NCBI GenBank assembly: GCA_026988315.1
Contig: JALSLJ010000014.1
Span: 1 to 64,000, forward strand
Direction: 5' to 3'
Length of the DNA: 64,000 nt
Source of the DNA: Sulfurimonas sp.
GTDB lineage: Bacteria; Campylobacterota; Campylobacteria; Campylobacterales; Sulfurimonadaceae
A model generated the notes under the pieces. That model made no database searches. It had not been told where the DNA came from and was given only the letters and a program-made list of their open reading frames with translations. The translations under genes and the position numbers were made by a program. The number at the start of each line of letters is the position of its first letter. Positions within the stretch are counted from its first letter, which is position 1. This document shows positions 8,106 through 26,572 of the stretch, one piece after another.

Positions 8106-9313
8106 GCTTACTTTCATATGAAACATCTCAAAATATGCTACAACTCCTAGATGTTATGCAATCAAGAGTTGAGAATGTCTCACTTAGTAGTTCGCTGGGG
8201 AGAATCTTAGCTCAAGATATCGTTGCAGAGTTCAGTGACCCTCAATTCCCTACAGCATCTATGGATGGCTATGCTATCTTACACTCCGATCAAGATAAAG
8301 AAAGCTTAACCGTACTTGGGGATAATCCAGCGGGATATGATGAAACAAGAGTGATACACTCAGGAGAGTGTATCAAAACTTTTACCGGTTCAAAAATGCC
8401 AGAGGGTGCTGATACTCTTATCCAGATAGAAAATGTAACATTTGATGATGGCAAAATTACTATTAATGAAAAAGTTCTAAAAAACGCATCTGTCCGCCCT
8501 GTAGGTGAAGGGTACAAAGCTGGGGATGTTTTAATCAAAAAAGGGACAAAAATAGGCTTTGCAGAGATTGGTGTTATGGCAGGGCTTAATTGCGTTATGG
8601 TAAAAGTGTCAATTAAGCCTCGTGTGGCAGTAATAGCAACAGGGAGTGAAATCCTAGACCTTGGAGTTGATAGCGATAACCCTGCACAGATAAGAAGTTC
8701 AAATAACTATACCTTAGGTGCTCTTTTTGAGTCAGCTGGTGCAGATGTGATTCAACTTGGAGTTGTTGGAGATGATAAAAACACAATAATGCAAACCTTT
8801 CAAAATGCTCTTAATTCTGCTGATATTTTAGTAAGTACGGGAGGGGTAAGTGTAGGTGATTATGACTTTATAAAAGATATTGTTCCCCGCTTAGGTGCGG
8901 ATGTTGTTTATAAAGGTGTAGCGATTAAACCAGGAAAACATATCTTACTTGCTCAAAAAGAGAGTAAATTCATAGTCGCTCTTCCAGGTTTTGCATACTC
9001 TTCAACTGTAACTGCCATACTCTATGTACTTCCTCTCATAGCCAAAATGTTAGGGAGCAAAAGAGCATATAAAACTGTTGCAGCAAAGCTAAGTGAAGAT
9101 TTTACCAAACGCAGTAAGCTTACAGAATTTAGTGCGTGTAATATCTCCATAGAAGATGGTGAATATTTTGTAAATTTTAAAAACAAAAAGATCGGAAGCT
9201 CTGCAATTCTAACCAACCTTTTAGATGGAAGTGCTTTGATGATAAGTGGTGAAGAAGATGGAAACTTACCAGAGGGAACCTTCGTAAATGTTATCCTTAT
9301 AGATAACCTATAA
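8102..9313 (+). CDS. moeA: Molybdopterin molybdenumtransferase MoeA
   Basis: The 403-residue enzyme inserts molybdate into adenylylated molybdopterin. Signatures are ASMDGYAI, FTGSKMPEGADTLIQIENV, ATGSEIL, STGGVSVGDYDF and the KPGKHILLAQ segment. The start codon overlaps the moaE stop (ATGA), so the genes are probably translationally coupled. The full domain set I-IV is present and no disruption is seen. Confidence 0.94.
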   Translation: MSLLSYETSQNMLQLLDVMQSRVENVSLSSSLGRILAQDIVAEFSDPQFPTASMDGYAILHSDQDKESLTVLGDNPAGYDETRVIHSGECIKTFTGSKMPEGADTLIQIENVTFDDGKITINEKVLKNASVRPVGEGYKAGDVLIKKGTKIGFAEIGVMAGLNCVMVKVSIKPRVAVIATGSEILDLGVDSDNPAQIRSSNNYTLGALFESAGADVIQLGVVGDDKNTIMQTFQNALNSADILVSTGGVSVGDYDFIKDIVPRLGADVVYKGVAIKPGKHILLAQKESKFIVALPGFAYSSTVTAILYVLPLIAKMLGSKRAYKTVAAKLSEDFTKRSKLTEFSACNISIEDGEYFVNFKNKKIGSSAILTNLLDGSALMISGEEDGNLPEGTFVNVILIDNL

Positions 9314-9347
9314 AGCTATGGTTATTTTAAAGTTTTCTCTTTTTCGT

Positions 9348-9353
9348 TATAAT
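9348..9353 (+). promoter_or_regulatory. -10 box upstream of the Sel1 gene
   Basis: TATAAT hexamer within TTCGTTATAATTC, 25 nt before the start codon at 9378, after a T-rich stretch. Confidence 0.5.
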
Positions 9354-9377
9354 TCAACATAAATTTGAGGAAACTAA

Positions 9378-9641
9378 ATGTCATATACAATTGAAGATGG
9401 TTATAGATTCTACAACGAAAAAAGATTCAAAGAAGCTTTTGATACACTTTTTGATGCCGCAGCATATGAAAATAGTTCAGAAGCACAATTTTACATTGGA
9501 ATGATGTACTATCATGGCGATGGAGTTGAAAAAAGTGAAGATAAAGCCCTGAAATTTTGGACTAAAGCCAGAAGAAATGGCCATGTAGATGCAGCAAGTA
9601 GAATGGCTGAAATCTCAATTACAACAAAAAATATGTTTTAA
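9378..9641 (+). CDS. Small Sel1/TPR-like repeat protein
   Basis: An 87-residue soluble protein. Residues about 22-74 match Sel1-type helical repeats (EAFDTLFDAAAYENSSEAQF, then YIGMMYYHGDGVEKSEDKAL, then WTKARRNGHVDAASRMAE). Such repeats mediate protein-protein contacts; the partner is unknown. No signal peptide is visible, so it is likely cytoplasmic. A GAGG site precedes the ATG. It lies 11 nt before nhaA and may be co-transcribed, but a functional link is not evident. Confidence 0.8.
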   Translation: MSYTIEDGYRFYNEKRFKEAFDTLFDAAAYENSSEAQFYIGMMYYHGDGVEKSEDKALKFWTKARRNGHVDAASRMAEISITTKNMF

Positions 9642-9652
9642 ATAGGAAAATC

Positions 9653-10993
9653 ATGAAAATATATGCACCTTGGGAAAAAACTTTCCGAAAAATATCTACG
9701 CCGTTTGAGCACTTCTTACACGCTCAAACAACTACAGGCTTAGTCTTAATGCTTATGACTATTGTTGCTCTTGTTCTTGCGAACTCCCCCCTTGCAGAAG
9801 CATATGCTCATTTTTTTCATACAAAGATAAATATTGATGTTGGTTCATGGACACTTTCACATACCATCCATCATTGGATAAATGATGGACTTATGGCTTT
9901 CTTTTTCTTTATCGTTGGATTAGAGATAAAAAGAGAGATTTTAGTTGGTGAACTCTCGAACATAAAAGTTGCTATGTTGCCAATTCTAGCTGCAATTGGC
10001 GGAATGGCTTTGCCTGCACTTATATATCTTAGTATCAACTACGGTGGTGAGGGTGTAAATGGTTGGGGTATCCCAATGGCAACAGATATCGCCTTTGCTA
10101 TTAGTGCTTTAGTTCTTTTAGGCAATCGTGTTTCCCCTGCACTTGTTACATTTTTAGTAGCACTAGCTATTGTAGATGACCTCGGTGCTGTTGCTGTAAT
10201 TGCCCTATTTTATACCGAACAAATCAACATGATTCCTCTTAGTTTATCATTGGCATCTTTTTTTGTTTTGGTATCTTTTAACCGTTTTGGTATCCATGCA
10301 ACCCTCCCTTACTTTTTAGTGGGTGCTGTGATGTGGCTGTTTATGTTAGAATCAGGTGTTCACGCAACTATTGCAGGTGTTATTGCTGCAATGGCGATAC
10401 CCTCTAAACCAAAGTTCAATCCTAAAGACTTTGCGCAACATACAAATAATTTACTCCAAGAGTATGATAATTATCCAGTTGCAACTGATAATATGATGCA
10501 TGAAAAACAAAAAGCAATTTTGCAAAATATAAAAGATAAAATTGATGCCGTTGGCTCACCTGCTGCCAGACTTGAGCATGGATTACACCTTCCAGTTGCC
10601 CTTATCGTTATACCACTATTTGCTCTTGCTAATGCTGGTATATCAATTGATTTTTCATCCATTGGTGAAACAATAGTCACTCCTGTTTCATTAGGTATTA
10701 TTGCTGGGCTTATTTTAGGCAAAGTGATTGGAATAGCAGGGGTTGCATGGGTTGCAGTAAAGCTCGGAATTGCAAAACTTCCTGAAGATAGTACAATGAG
10801 TCAAGTTTTTGGGGTAGCTTTTTTAGGTGGTATAGGTTTTACAATGTCCATCTTTGTTGCAGATTTAGCCTTTGTAGGGAATGATGCACTTGTATTTCAG
10901 GCAAAAGTTGGTATTTTGGCGGCATCCTTTTTTGCTGGAGCATTTGGCTTTATTTGGTTGAAATATATGACTAAAAGACCTAGTAAACAATAA
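9653..10993 (+). CDS. nhaA: Na+/H+ antiporter NhaA
   Basis: The 446-residue membrane protein has the NhaA core: LMAFFFFIVGLEIKREILVG, MATDIAFAISALVLLG with the functional Asp, and LAIVDDLGAVAVIALFY with the ion-binding Asp pair. It is longer than the E. coli protein (388) mainly because of a roughly 50-residue hydrophilic insert around residues 260-305 (PKFNPKDFAQH through DAVGSPAARLEHGLH), also known in other NhaA homologues. It exchanges sodium for protons across the inner membrane. AGGAAA lies upstream of the ATG. Confidence 0.95.
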   Translation: MKIYAPWEKTFRKISTPFEHFLHAQTTTGLVLMLMTIVALVLANSPLAEAYAHFFHTKINIDVGSWTLSHTIHHWINDGLMAFFFFIVGLEIKREILVGELSNIKVAMLPILAAIGGMALPALIYLSINYGGEGVNGWGIPMATDIAFAISALVLLGNRVSPALVTFLVALAIVDDLGAVAVIALFYTEQINMIPLSLSLASFFVLVSFNRFGIHATLPYFLVGAVMWLFMLESGVHATIAGVIAAMAIPSKPKFNPKDFAQHTNNLLQEYDNYPVATDNMMHEKQKAILQNIKDKIDAVGSPAARLEHGLHLPVALIVIPLFALANAGISIDFSSIGETIVTPVSLGIIAGLILGKVIGIAGVAWVAVKLGIAKLPEDSTMSQVFGVAFLGGIGFTMSIFVADLAFVGNDALVFQAKVGILAASFFAGAFGFIWLKYMTKRPSKQ

Positions 10994-11024
10994 GGAATTA
11001 TATATTCATATAAGTTATTTTAGT

Positions 11025-11030
11025 TATAAT
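11025..11030 (+). promoter_or_regulatory. -10 box upstream of the multiheme cytochrome gene
   Basis: TATAAT within TTTTAGTTATAATTTTATC, 32 nt before the ATG at 11063. No clear -35 box. Confidence 0.5.
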
Positions 11031-11062
11031 TTTATCAAATATACATCAATAAAAGGCTTCTT

Positions 11063-12172
11063 ATGAAAAAACTTTATTTACTTCTACTTATGAGTGCTTC
11101 TATAATAGCAAATGATGCAGTTCACTCTTACGCTTCAAGCGAAGAGTGCAAAGCATGTCATACACAAATATATGATGAGTTTTATAGCTCAATGCATGCA
11201 AACTCAACGCCAGATAAAGATCCTATTCATAATGCTATTTGGCAAAAACATCCACAAAATATAAAACAAAATAGATATGGATGTGGGAAATGCCACACAC
11301 CTGCAGCAGACAACTTAGATAAGATGAAAACTCCTGGACAAATAGCAATGCCAGATATCAACAATAAAACTCATCAAGAGGGAATTAGTTGCGCATACTG
11401 TCATCGTATCAAAAGTATAGAGCTGCATAAAAAACACAACACTAACATTATGACAAACACTCCAAAGAACTACTTTGGTACGCTCGAAGATGGCATTGAA
11501 TCTCCATATCATGAGATTTCAGTAGATGGCAATGAGCATATGAAAAATGGTAATGTTTGTATAGGATGCCACTCCCATAAACAAAATAAACATGGACTTA
11601 ATGTATGTTCAACAAACATTGATAACGAGATGGATGGTGCAAACTGTGTTAGCTGTCATATGCCAAAAATTGAAGGTAGTGTATCTGGACTTCGTGATAC
11701 AAAAGTTCACTCATTTCATGGCTTTCCAGGGAGTCACGCAAACTCAGAGATGTTAACAGAGTATGTTGATTTATCTATTGTAAGAAATATTGATAACTTT
11801 ATAGTAAATGTTGATAACCGTACTTCCCATGCCCTTTTATTGCACCCTCTTAGAGTGGCTGTTCTTAAAGTAAAAGTAATTAGGGAGAATAAAATAACTC
11901 AGATGAAAAATGAAATTTTTGTACGCGTAATCGGCAAAAATGGTAAGCCTGCTATGCCATGGGCAGCAGATAAAACTCTCAAAGATACTATGATTCAAGC
12001 AAATGAAAAACGCAGTGTTGAATATGATTTTAAAATTCAAAAAGGTGATACAGTTGATGTAACCCTCGGTTGGTTCCTTGTCAATCCAAAAGTTGTTAAA
12101 AAATTAGGTCTTGAAAATGAGAAGATAGCAACTCAGTTTACAGAATTTAAAAAGCAGAGTTTTGCTTTTTAA
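11063..12172 (+). CDS. Pentaheme cytochrome c (c554-like family)
   Basis: The 369-residue precursor has a signal peptide (MKKLYLLLLMSASIIANDA) and five CxxCH heme sites: C29-H33, C74-H78, C110-H114, C166-H170 and C195-H199. All hemes lie in the N-terminal 200 residues; the remaining 170 residues look beta-rich and heme-free. The spacing recalls the multiheme c-type family around cytochrome c554 and related periplasmic electron carriers. The redox partner is unknown; neighbours nhaA and bpt give no hint. A hydroxylamine- or nitrogen-oxide-linked role is possible but not supported by context. Confidence 0.9.
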   Translation: MKKLYLLLLMSASIIANDAVHSYASSEECKACHTQIYDEFYSSMHANSTPDKDPIHNAIWQKHPQNIKQNRYGCGKCHTPAADNLDKMKTPGQIAMPDINNKTHQEGISCAYCHRIKSIELHKKHNTNIMTNTPKNYFGTLEDGIESPYHEISVDGNEHMKNGNVCIGCHSHKQNKHGLNVCSTNIDNEMDGANCVSCHMPKIEGSVSGLRDTKVHSFHGFPGSHANSEMLTEYVDLSIVRNIDNFIVNVDNRTSHALLLHPLRVAVLKVKVIRENKITQMKNEIFVRVIGKNGKPAMPWAADKTLKDTMIQANEKRSVEYDFKIQKGDTVDVTLGWFLVNPKVVKKLGLENEKIATQFTEFKKQSFAF

Positions 12173-12184
12173 GATATAAACATA

Positions 12185-12898
12185 ATGCATCTACTCAAAG
12201 AATTTTCTCTTAACGACAAATGTTCTTATCTTGATAATTTAGAGCAAACAACGCACTACCAAATTATTGACAATTGCGACTCTGCCCATTGCCAAGATTT
12301 GATAGAGCGTGGCTATAGGAGATTTGGCAAGATGTATTTTAGACCAATCTGCTCTGGCTGTAATGAGTGCCAGAGCATCAAGATTGATGTAAATAACTTT
12401 ACTTTCTCAAAATCTGCAAGACGGGTTATAAAAAAAGCCACCTCTATCAAAAGCTACATCCAGATACCAACAATAAGCCAAGCCCACTTAAACCTCTTTG
12501 AAAAATACCATAAGTATATGAGCAAGTCTAAAGGATGGGAATATCAAAAAACATCCGCCCAAAACTACCACAACTCTTTTGTAAATGGTCATAATGGCTT
12601 TGGTCACGAGATACTTTATTTTGATGGCGATAGGCTTATAGGGGTTGATTTAATAGATATTCTTGAAGATGGTTTATCTTCTATATATTTTTATTATGAT
12701 CCAGATTACATGCATCTTTCTTTAGGGAGATTATCTCTTTATTTTCAAATAAAATTTGCTAAGGAGACCAATAAAAACTGGATATATTTAGGCTATTATG
12801 TACAAGATTGCCCTTCGCTCTCATATAAGGCACAATATACCCCTTTTAAAACCCTCCAGGGAAGACCAACAATTAATGAAGCATTTGAGTGGTTATAG
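12185..12898 (+). CDS. bpt: Aspartate/glutamate leucyltransferase Bpt (N-end rule)
   Basis: The 237-residue protein matches Bpt/ATE-like aminoacyl-tRNA-protein transferases: the N-terminal cysteine region (IDNCDSAHCQDLIERGYRRF, then RPICSGCNECQSIKI), and the C-terminal SSIYFYYDPDYMHLSLGRLS and WIYLGYYVQDCPSLSYKAQY motifs. It transfers leucine from Leu-tRNA to proteins with N-terminal Asp or Glu, marking them for ClpAP-type degradation. The ATG at 12185 lies 12 nt after the cytochrome gene. A decayed sequence resembling the other transferase, Aat, is seen at 53.45-53.64 kb. Confidence 0.92.
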   Translation: MHLLKEFSLNDKCSYLDNLEQTTHYQIIDNCDSAHCQDLIERGYRRFGKMYFRPICSGCNECQSIKIDVNNFTFSKSARRVIKKATSIKSYIQIPTISQAHLNLFEKYHKYMSKSKGWEYQKTSAQNYHNSFVNGHNGFGHEILYFDGDRLIGVDLIDILEDGLSSIYFYYDPDYMHLSLGRLSLYFQIKFAKETNKNWIYLGYYVQDCPSLSYKAQYTPFKTLQGRPTINEAFEWL

Positions 12899-12907
12899 CT
12901 CTATGAG

Positions 12908-13561
12908 TTAGTAAGATAGCTCTTGTTTTTGGTACTCTTGTATCTCTCTTTTTTTTCTTTTTGCTTCAGCTTCTAAATATTTTTCCATTCTCTCTTGTTT
13001 GACTTTATCGCTTGCTTGAATCCTTTTAACTCTAGCTTTATCCTCTGAATATTTAGATTCTTTAATTCTTTGGCGCTTAAGTGACTGCTCGTCCCTATCA
13101 AACTCAGCTTCAAGTTTTGGAGGGAGAACCACTTCATCTTTGTGAGTATAATAATAGGAACGAATATCTTTTCGATACCTCCTAATATCTACAAGTTCAG
13201 AATTAAGAAGTTGAGAGAAAAAAACACTCTCCTCGTTTTTCATTGCTAATGTAAAATTTTTATGAACCTTAGCGATATGTTTGTCATTGAGTTTTTGAAT
13301 AACTCGAAGTTTTTTTAGATACTCAGACTTAGTGGTTTTGCTTGGATGATCATCAACTAAAAATCCATACTCTTTTACTTTATTAACTTTTTTAATGTAT
13401 TTTTCAATATTCTCTTTTTCTAAATTATATAAATTTTTATTTTTTAATTTATTAAAATTGTCTGCATTGTTGTATATAACATCACCCAATAAGGAGTAGG
13501 TTTTGGGATTATCAGCAAATATAGCCACAACAAGCAATAGTAATACGATTATGTTCTTCAT
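12908..13561 (-). CDS. Exported charged coiled-coil protein, unknown function
   Basis: The 217-residue protein starts with a signal peptide (MKNIIVLLLLVVAIFADNPK). The mature part is extremely Lys/Glu rich and helical; residues about 150-215 form a continuous charged coiled coil (KQERMEKYLEAEAKRKKREI). No catalytic motif or known domain is recognised. It is convergent with bpt, 9 nt apart. A periplasmic scaffold role is possible but is only a guess. Confidence 0.75.
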   Translation of the reverse strand: MKNIIVLLLLVVAIFADNPKTYSLLGDVIYNNADNFNKLKNKNLYNLEKENIEKYIKKVNKVKEYGFLVDDHPSKTTKSEYLKKLRVIQKLNDKHIAKVHKNFTLAMKNEESVFFSQLLNSELVDIRRYRKDIRSYYYTHKDEVVLPPKLEAEFDRDEQSLKRQRIKESKYSEDKARVKRIQASDKVKQERMEKYLEAEAKRKKREIQEYQKQELSY

Positions 13562-13607
13562 AAGTTTATCCTATATATTTATTAGTTTTTTCATGCTACA
13601 ATCTTAT

Positions 13608-13841
13608 ATGATTAAAATGTTATCAAAAGAAACAGCTTACTTTTTTGCCATCCTTGTTGTACTTGCATTATTGCAACATCCAGATCTCTTGCACTCTCCA
13701 CTCCTGAGAATAGAAAACTTTATACACAATGGAAGCTATTTACATCCATTTCTTTGGTCGTTAGGATTATACCTAATTATCGGCTTTTTTAGAGTAACAC
13801 TAAAGTTTTTGATAGGTTTGAAAAATAGATATAAAAAGTAA
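13608..13841 (+). CDS. Small membrane protein, unknown function
   Basis: A 77-residue protein with two predicted membrane helices (YFFAILVVLALLQHPDLL and PFLWSLGLYLIIGFFRVTL) separated by a short polar stretch and ending in a basic tail (KNRYKK). The start is uncertain: in-frame ATGs at 13593, 13608 and 13617 all lack a clear ribosome site. A longer reading from 13503 would overlap the divergent gene and is unlikely. Two-helix topology and a basic tail suggest inner-membrane insertion. Not recognised. Confidence 0.5.
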   Translation: MIKMLSKETAYFFAILVVLALLQHPDLLHSPLLRIENFIHNGSYLHPFLWSLGLYLIIGFFRVTLKFLIGLKNRYKK

Positions 13842-13878
13842 AATAAGGGAAATAAGATTTAGCAAACAAGAAGAGAGG

Positions 13879-13900
13879 GAGACTTCCTATTGGAAGTCTC
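13879..13900. terminator. Terminator hairpin between the convergent small membrane gene and fusA
   Basis: A perfect 9-bp stem GAGACTTCC/GGAAGTCTC with loop TATT. On the plus side it is followed by CTAATTTTAG, on the minus side by a pyrimidine-rich tract, so it could end transcription from both converging genes. Confidence 0.6.
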
Positions 13901-13916
13901 TAATTTTAGCTAATAA

Positions 13917-16007
13917 TTAGCCATTGCGTTTTTTCTGAATCTCTTCAGATACATTTTTTGGAACTTCAGCATAGTGATCAAATTCCATTGCATATGTAGC
14001 ACGACCTTGAGTTGCTGAGCGAAGATCAGTTGAGTAACCAAACATTTCAGACAATGGTACATGTGCATCAACAATTTTGTTACCAGCTCTGTCACCCATA
14101 GAGTTTACTTGTCCACGACGACGGTTAAGGTCACCAATAACATCACCCATATTCTCTTCAGGAACTTCAACTTCAACTTTCATCATTGGCTCTAGGATAG
14201 AAGGTTTTGCTTTACGACAAGCTTCTTTAAATCCCATTGAAGCAGCAAGCTTAAATGCCATCTCATTTGAATCCACATCATGGTAAGAACCATCATAAAG
14301 TGTAACTTCAACATCTTCCATAGGATACCCCGCAAGAACACCAGTTTGCATAGCTTCTTCACAACCCTTTTTAACAGCAGGAATATACTCTTTTGGAACA
14401 GATCCACCCTTAATTTCATTGTTAAAGATAAAACCTGTATCTGGCTCACCTGGCTTAACAGTAAGATATACATGACCAAACTGACCACGACCACCAGATT
14501 GCTTAGCATATTTGTACTCTTGGTTTACTTCTTCTTTGATTGACTCACGGTAAGAAACCTGTGGAGCACCAACTTCAGCTTCAACAGAGAACTCGCGCTT
14601 CATACGATCAACAAGAATCTCAAGGTGTAACTCACCCATACCAGAGATAATAGTTTGACCAGTTTCTTCATCTGTATTTACACGAAAAGATGGATCTTCA
14701 GCAGCAAGCTTACTTAAAGCGATACCCATTTTTTCTTGATCAGCTTTAGTTTTCGGCTCAACTGCAACAGAGATAACTGGATCTGGAAAATCCATTCTCT
14801 CTAATACAATCTTTTGCTCACCTTGACATAAAGTATCACCAGTGGTAGTTGACTTAAGACCAACAACTGCACCGATTTCACCAGCATAAATCTCTTTAAC
14901 TTCTTCACGCTTAATAGCATGCATCTTTACGATACGACCGATTCGCTCTTTTTTATCTTTTGTCGAGTTATGCACAAAAGAACCTGCCTCAAGAGAACCA
15001 CGATACACACGGATAAATGTAAGAACACCAACAAACGGATCTGTCATAATTTTAAATGCCAATGCAGCAAAATCACCCTCATCACTAGAAGGAATAGCTA
15101 CCTCTACCTCTTCATCGTCCATAAGCGTACCAACAATAGCTTCTGACTCTACTGGTGATGGTAAATAATCAACAACTGCATCAAGAAGTGTTTGAACACC
15201 TTTATTTTTAAATGCTGTTCCTGGAGTCATTGGAACAACAGCCATCCCTAAAGTAGCAGCTTTGATTGCAGCTTTAAGCTCATCCTCTGTAAACTCTTCA
15301 CCCTCTAAAAATTTTTCAGCAAACTCTTCATTGCCCTCTACATCAGAAAGAGTTTCAAGCATTTTTTCTCTATACTCATCAGCAATCTCTTGTAATGATT
15401 CACGGATATCTTGGATATGGTAGTTAGAGCCCATAGCAGCATCTTCATCCCAAACAATCTCTTTCATTTTTACTAAATCTACAACACCTTCAAACGCAGC
15501 TTCAGCACCAATAGGAAGTTGAAAAGGCATTGGATTCCCTTTGAGTCTATCACGAATTTGACGCTCAACTTCGTAAAAGTCTGCACCTGTTCTATCCATT
15601 TTATTAACAAAAACAATAGATGGAACTTTATAACGGTTTCTTTGTCTCCATACAGTTTCTGATTGGGGCTGAACACCACCAACAGCACAAAACACTGAAA
15701 CAGCACCATCAAGAACACGCATAGAACGCTCAACTTCAATAGTAAAATCAACATGTCCCGGAGTATCAATAATATTTATCTGTTTCCCGTTCCACTCACA
15801 AGTAGTTGCAGCAGAAGTAATTGTAATACCACGCTCTTGTTCTTGTTCCATCCAATCCATAGTAGCAGCACCATCATGAACCTCACCAATTTTATGCTCA
15901 ACACCAGTATAGAATAAAATTCTTTCTGTTGTAGTAGTTTTACCTGCATCAATGTGAGCAGCAATACCAATATTTCTTACATCGTTAAGTTTGTGACTTC
16001 TTGCCAT
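13917..16007 (-). CDS. fusA: Elongation factor G
   Basis: The 696-residue translational GTPase catalyses ribosomal translocation and, with RRF, ribosome recycling. G1 is [17 protein letters not shown]3 is [10 protein letters not shown]4 is [11 protein letters not shown]. Domain IV and the C-terminal region ([14 protein letters not shown]) are complete. The ATG at 16007 follows an AAGGT site. It is the last gene of the rpsL-rpsG-fusA set; tuf lies about 14 kb upstream in the same transcription direction. Confidence 0.98.
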   Translation of the reverse strand: MARSHKLNDVRNIGIAAHIDAGKTTTTERILFYTGVEHKIGEVHDGAATMDWMEQEQERGITITSAATTCEWNGKQINIIDTPGHVDFTIEVERSMRVLDGAVSVFCAVGGVQPQSETVWRQRNRYKVPSIVFVNKMDRTGADFYEVERQIRDRLKGNPMPFQLPIGAEAAFEGVVDLVKMKEIVWDEDAAMGSNYHIQDIRESLQEIADEYREKMLETLSDVEGNEEFAEKFLEGEEFTEDELKAAIKAATLGMAVVPMTPGTAFKNKGVQTLLDAVVDYLPSPVESEAIVGTLMDDEEVEVAIPSSDEGDFAALAFKIMTDPFVGVLTFIRVYRGSLEAGSFVHNSTKDKKERIGRIVKMHAIKREEVKEIYAGEIGAVVGLKSTTTGDTLCQGEQKIVLERMDFPDPVISVAVEPKTKADQEKMGIALSKLAAEDPSFRVNTDEETGQTIISGMGELHLEILVDRMKREFSVEAEVGAPQVSYRESIKEEVNQEYKYAKQSGGRGQFGHVYLTVKPGEPDTGFIFNNEIKGGSVPKEYIPAVKKGCEEAMQTGVLAGYPMEDVEVTLYDGSYHDVDSNEMAFKLAASMGFKEACRKAKPSILEPMMKVEVEVPEENMGDVIGDLNRRRGQVNSMGDRAGNKIVDAHVPLSEMFGYSTDLRSATQGRATYAMEFDHYAEVPKNVSEEIQKKRNG

Positions 16008-16039
16008 ATTTAAATACCTTGTTTATTGTTGTTAGAGAT

Positions 16040-16120
16040 AACCTCTTTTATTAAAAAATTTTTATTTTCTTATAAAAGAGGTTGAGTATGTTAAAGATAC
16101 TCTAGCTATCTAGCTAGAGT
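16040..16120 (-). promoter_or_regulatory. rpsG-fusA spacer hairpins with overlapping alternatives
   Basis: Three inverted repeats fill the spacer. In plus coordinates: AACCTCTTTTAT (16040-16051) pairs with 16072-16083 over 12 bp. GAGTAT (16084-16089) pairs with ATACTC (16097-16102). ACTCTAGCT (16099-16107) pairs with 16112-16120. The last two share bases 16099-16102 and cannot form together, so the fusA leader has alternative folds. Folding effects on fusA expression are inference. Confidence 0.6.
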
Positions 16121-16143
16121 AGTCTAATAATGTTACTGTAAGA

Positions 16144-16629
<486 letters not shown>

Positions 16630-16715
16630 TCAATTTTTTCAAATTTACTCAAAATTAATCACTAAAGATTAATCCTGTAGCTATTGAATATTATATTTAA
16701 AAAAATAATCTATAA

Positions 16716-17090
16716 TTATTTTTTAGGCTTTTTTGTACCATATTTTGATCTAGCAACCATACGGTTAGCAACACCAGCAGTATCTAATGCGCCACGAACT
16801 ATATGATACTTAACACCAGGTAAATCTTTAATACGACCACCACGAACAAGAACGATTGAGTGCTCTTGAAGGTTATGACCCTCACCACCGATATAAGAGA
16901 TAACTTCAAAACCTGAAGTTAATCTAACTTTTGCAACTTTTCTTAAAGCCGAGTTTGGTTTTTTTGGTGTAGTTGTGTAAACACGAGTACAAACACCACG
17001 ACGCTGTGGACACGATACAAGAGCTGGTGATTTTGATTTTTTAATCACTTTTTTACGCTCTTTACGAATCAATTGATTGATTGTAGGCAT
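16716..17090 (-). CDS. rpsL: 30S ribosomal protein S12
   Basis: The 124-residue protein has the S12 hallmark [18 protein letters not shown] and the [17 protein letters not shown] segment of the decoding-centre protein. The Lys in TTPKKPNSA corresponds to the classical streptomycin position and is wild-type in appearance. It begins the rpsL-rpsG-fusA group after a 192-nt spacer behind rpoC. Confidence 0.98.
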   Translation of the reverse strand: MPTINQLIRKERKKVIKKSKSPALVSCPQRRGVCTRVYTTTPKKPNSALRKVAKVRLTSGFEVISYIGGEGHNLQEHSIVLVRGGRIKDLPGVKYHIVRGALDTAGVANRMVARSKYGTKKPKK

Positions 17091-17125
17091 ACAATTCCTT
17101 TGCTTTATTTTTTCCAGTAGAATTT

Positions 17126-17148
17126 AACTCTCTATTTTTTAGAGAGTT
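17126..17148 (-). promoter_or_regulatory. Hairpin in the rpsL leader
   Basis: A 9-bp perfect stem AACTCTCTA/TAGAGAGTT with a 5-nt T loop (A in the transcript), 36 nt before the rpsL start. It could be a processing site or an attenuator; no U tract follows directly. Confidence 0.45.
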
Positions 17149-17245
17149 ATAGACGCGTAATAATACAGAAATAGTATTTAAAGTTAGCTTATTTTAAGTG
17201 TTAATTAATAATTATAATTTTAAGTGAGAAATAACAAGAGGATTT

Positions 17246-17273
17246 AACTGAAACGAATAGTGTCGTTTCAGTT
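17246..17273 (-). terminator. Stem-loop just after rpoC
   Basis: An 11-bp perfect stem (AACTGAAACGA with TCGTTTCAGTT, 6-nt loop) begins 9 nt after the rpoC stop. No run of U follows on the minus strand, so partial termination, RNA processing or 3'-end protection are all possible. Confidence 0.45.
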
Positions 17274-17282
17274 ATAAATTTA

Positions 17283-25959
<8,677 letters not shown>

Positions 25960-26046
25960 TTAATTGGTGGTTGATCATAGCGATCAAGTCTATCGTATCT
26001 AAGCGTCCTTAGATAGATTTATTTATAGTGCTTATAAACGACATAA

Positions 26047-26152
26047 GGGCACTTTTAAGATAAGAATAAATTCTTATCTTAAAAGCGCCCAGAAAAATTA
26101 AAGGATATGCACGAGAAAATTTAATTTTTCTCGCACATCACGCCTTTAGGCG
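26047..26152 (-). promoter_or_regulatory. Three consecutive hairpins between rplL and rpoB
   Basis: Reading in the minus direction: CGCC/GGCG (26141-26152), CGAGAAAA/TTTTCTCG (26112-26133) followed by a U-rich segment, then a 44-nt hairpin (26047-26090) with a 14-bp A/T-rich perfect stem (TTTTAAGATAAGAA) extended by GGGC/GCCC past one A-C mismatch. Their place between L7/L12 and beta fits an attenuator plus processing site that sets the ratio of ribosomal protein to polymerase synthesis, as known in other bacteria. Confidence 0.65.
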
Positions 26153-26158
26153 TAGATA

Positions 26159-26530
26159 TTATTTAACTTCTACTGATGCACCAGCTTCTTCTAAAGCAGC
26201 TTTAGCTTCTTCAGCCGCATCTTTATCTACACCCTCTTTGATTGTAGATGGTAAACTTTCACAAGCTTCTTTTGCTTCTTTAAGTCCTAAACCAGTTAAA
26301 GCACGAACAGCTTTAATAACACCGATTTTCTTAGCACCAACATCTGTTAACACTACATCAAATTCAGTTTTCTCTGCAGCAGATTCGCCACCAGCAACAG
26401 CGCCACCAGCAACAGCAACAGGCTGAGCAGATACACCAAATTTTTCTTCAAATTCTTTTACTAATTCAGAAAGTTCTAATACAGAAAGTCCTGAGATATA
26501 TTCTAATACGTCTTCTTTAGTTACAGCCAT
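26159..26530 (-). CDS. rplL: 50S ribosomal protein L7/L12
   Basis: The 123-residue stalk protein has the N-terminal dimerisation helices ([20 protein letters not shown]), an Ala/Gly-rich hinge ([19 protein letters not shown]) and the factor-binding C-terminal domain with [17 protein letters not shown]. It recruits translational GTPases. It follows rplJ by 42 nt and has an AAGGAG site. Confidence 0.98.
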   Translation of the reverse strand: MAVTKEDVLEYISGLSVLELSELVKEFEEKFGVSAQPVAVAGGAVAGGESAAEKTEFDVVLTDVGAKKIGVIKAVRALTGLGLKEAKEACESLPSTIKEGVDKDAAEEAKAALEEAGASVEVK

Positions 26531-26572
26531 AATAGCTCCTTATTTTATTTTTTTATATTTGGAAAAAGAGGC

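Noticed and set aside
8358-8370. Third copy of the CAGGAG motif
   Set aside because: It shares only ACTCAGGAG and lies within moeA coding sequence; it lacks the flanking bases shared by the other two sites.
13503-13607. Longer N-terminus of the small membrane protein
   Set aside because: It would overlap the divergent signal-peptide gene by 59 bp and adds no family-supported residues or ribosome site.
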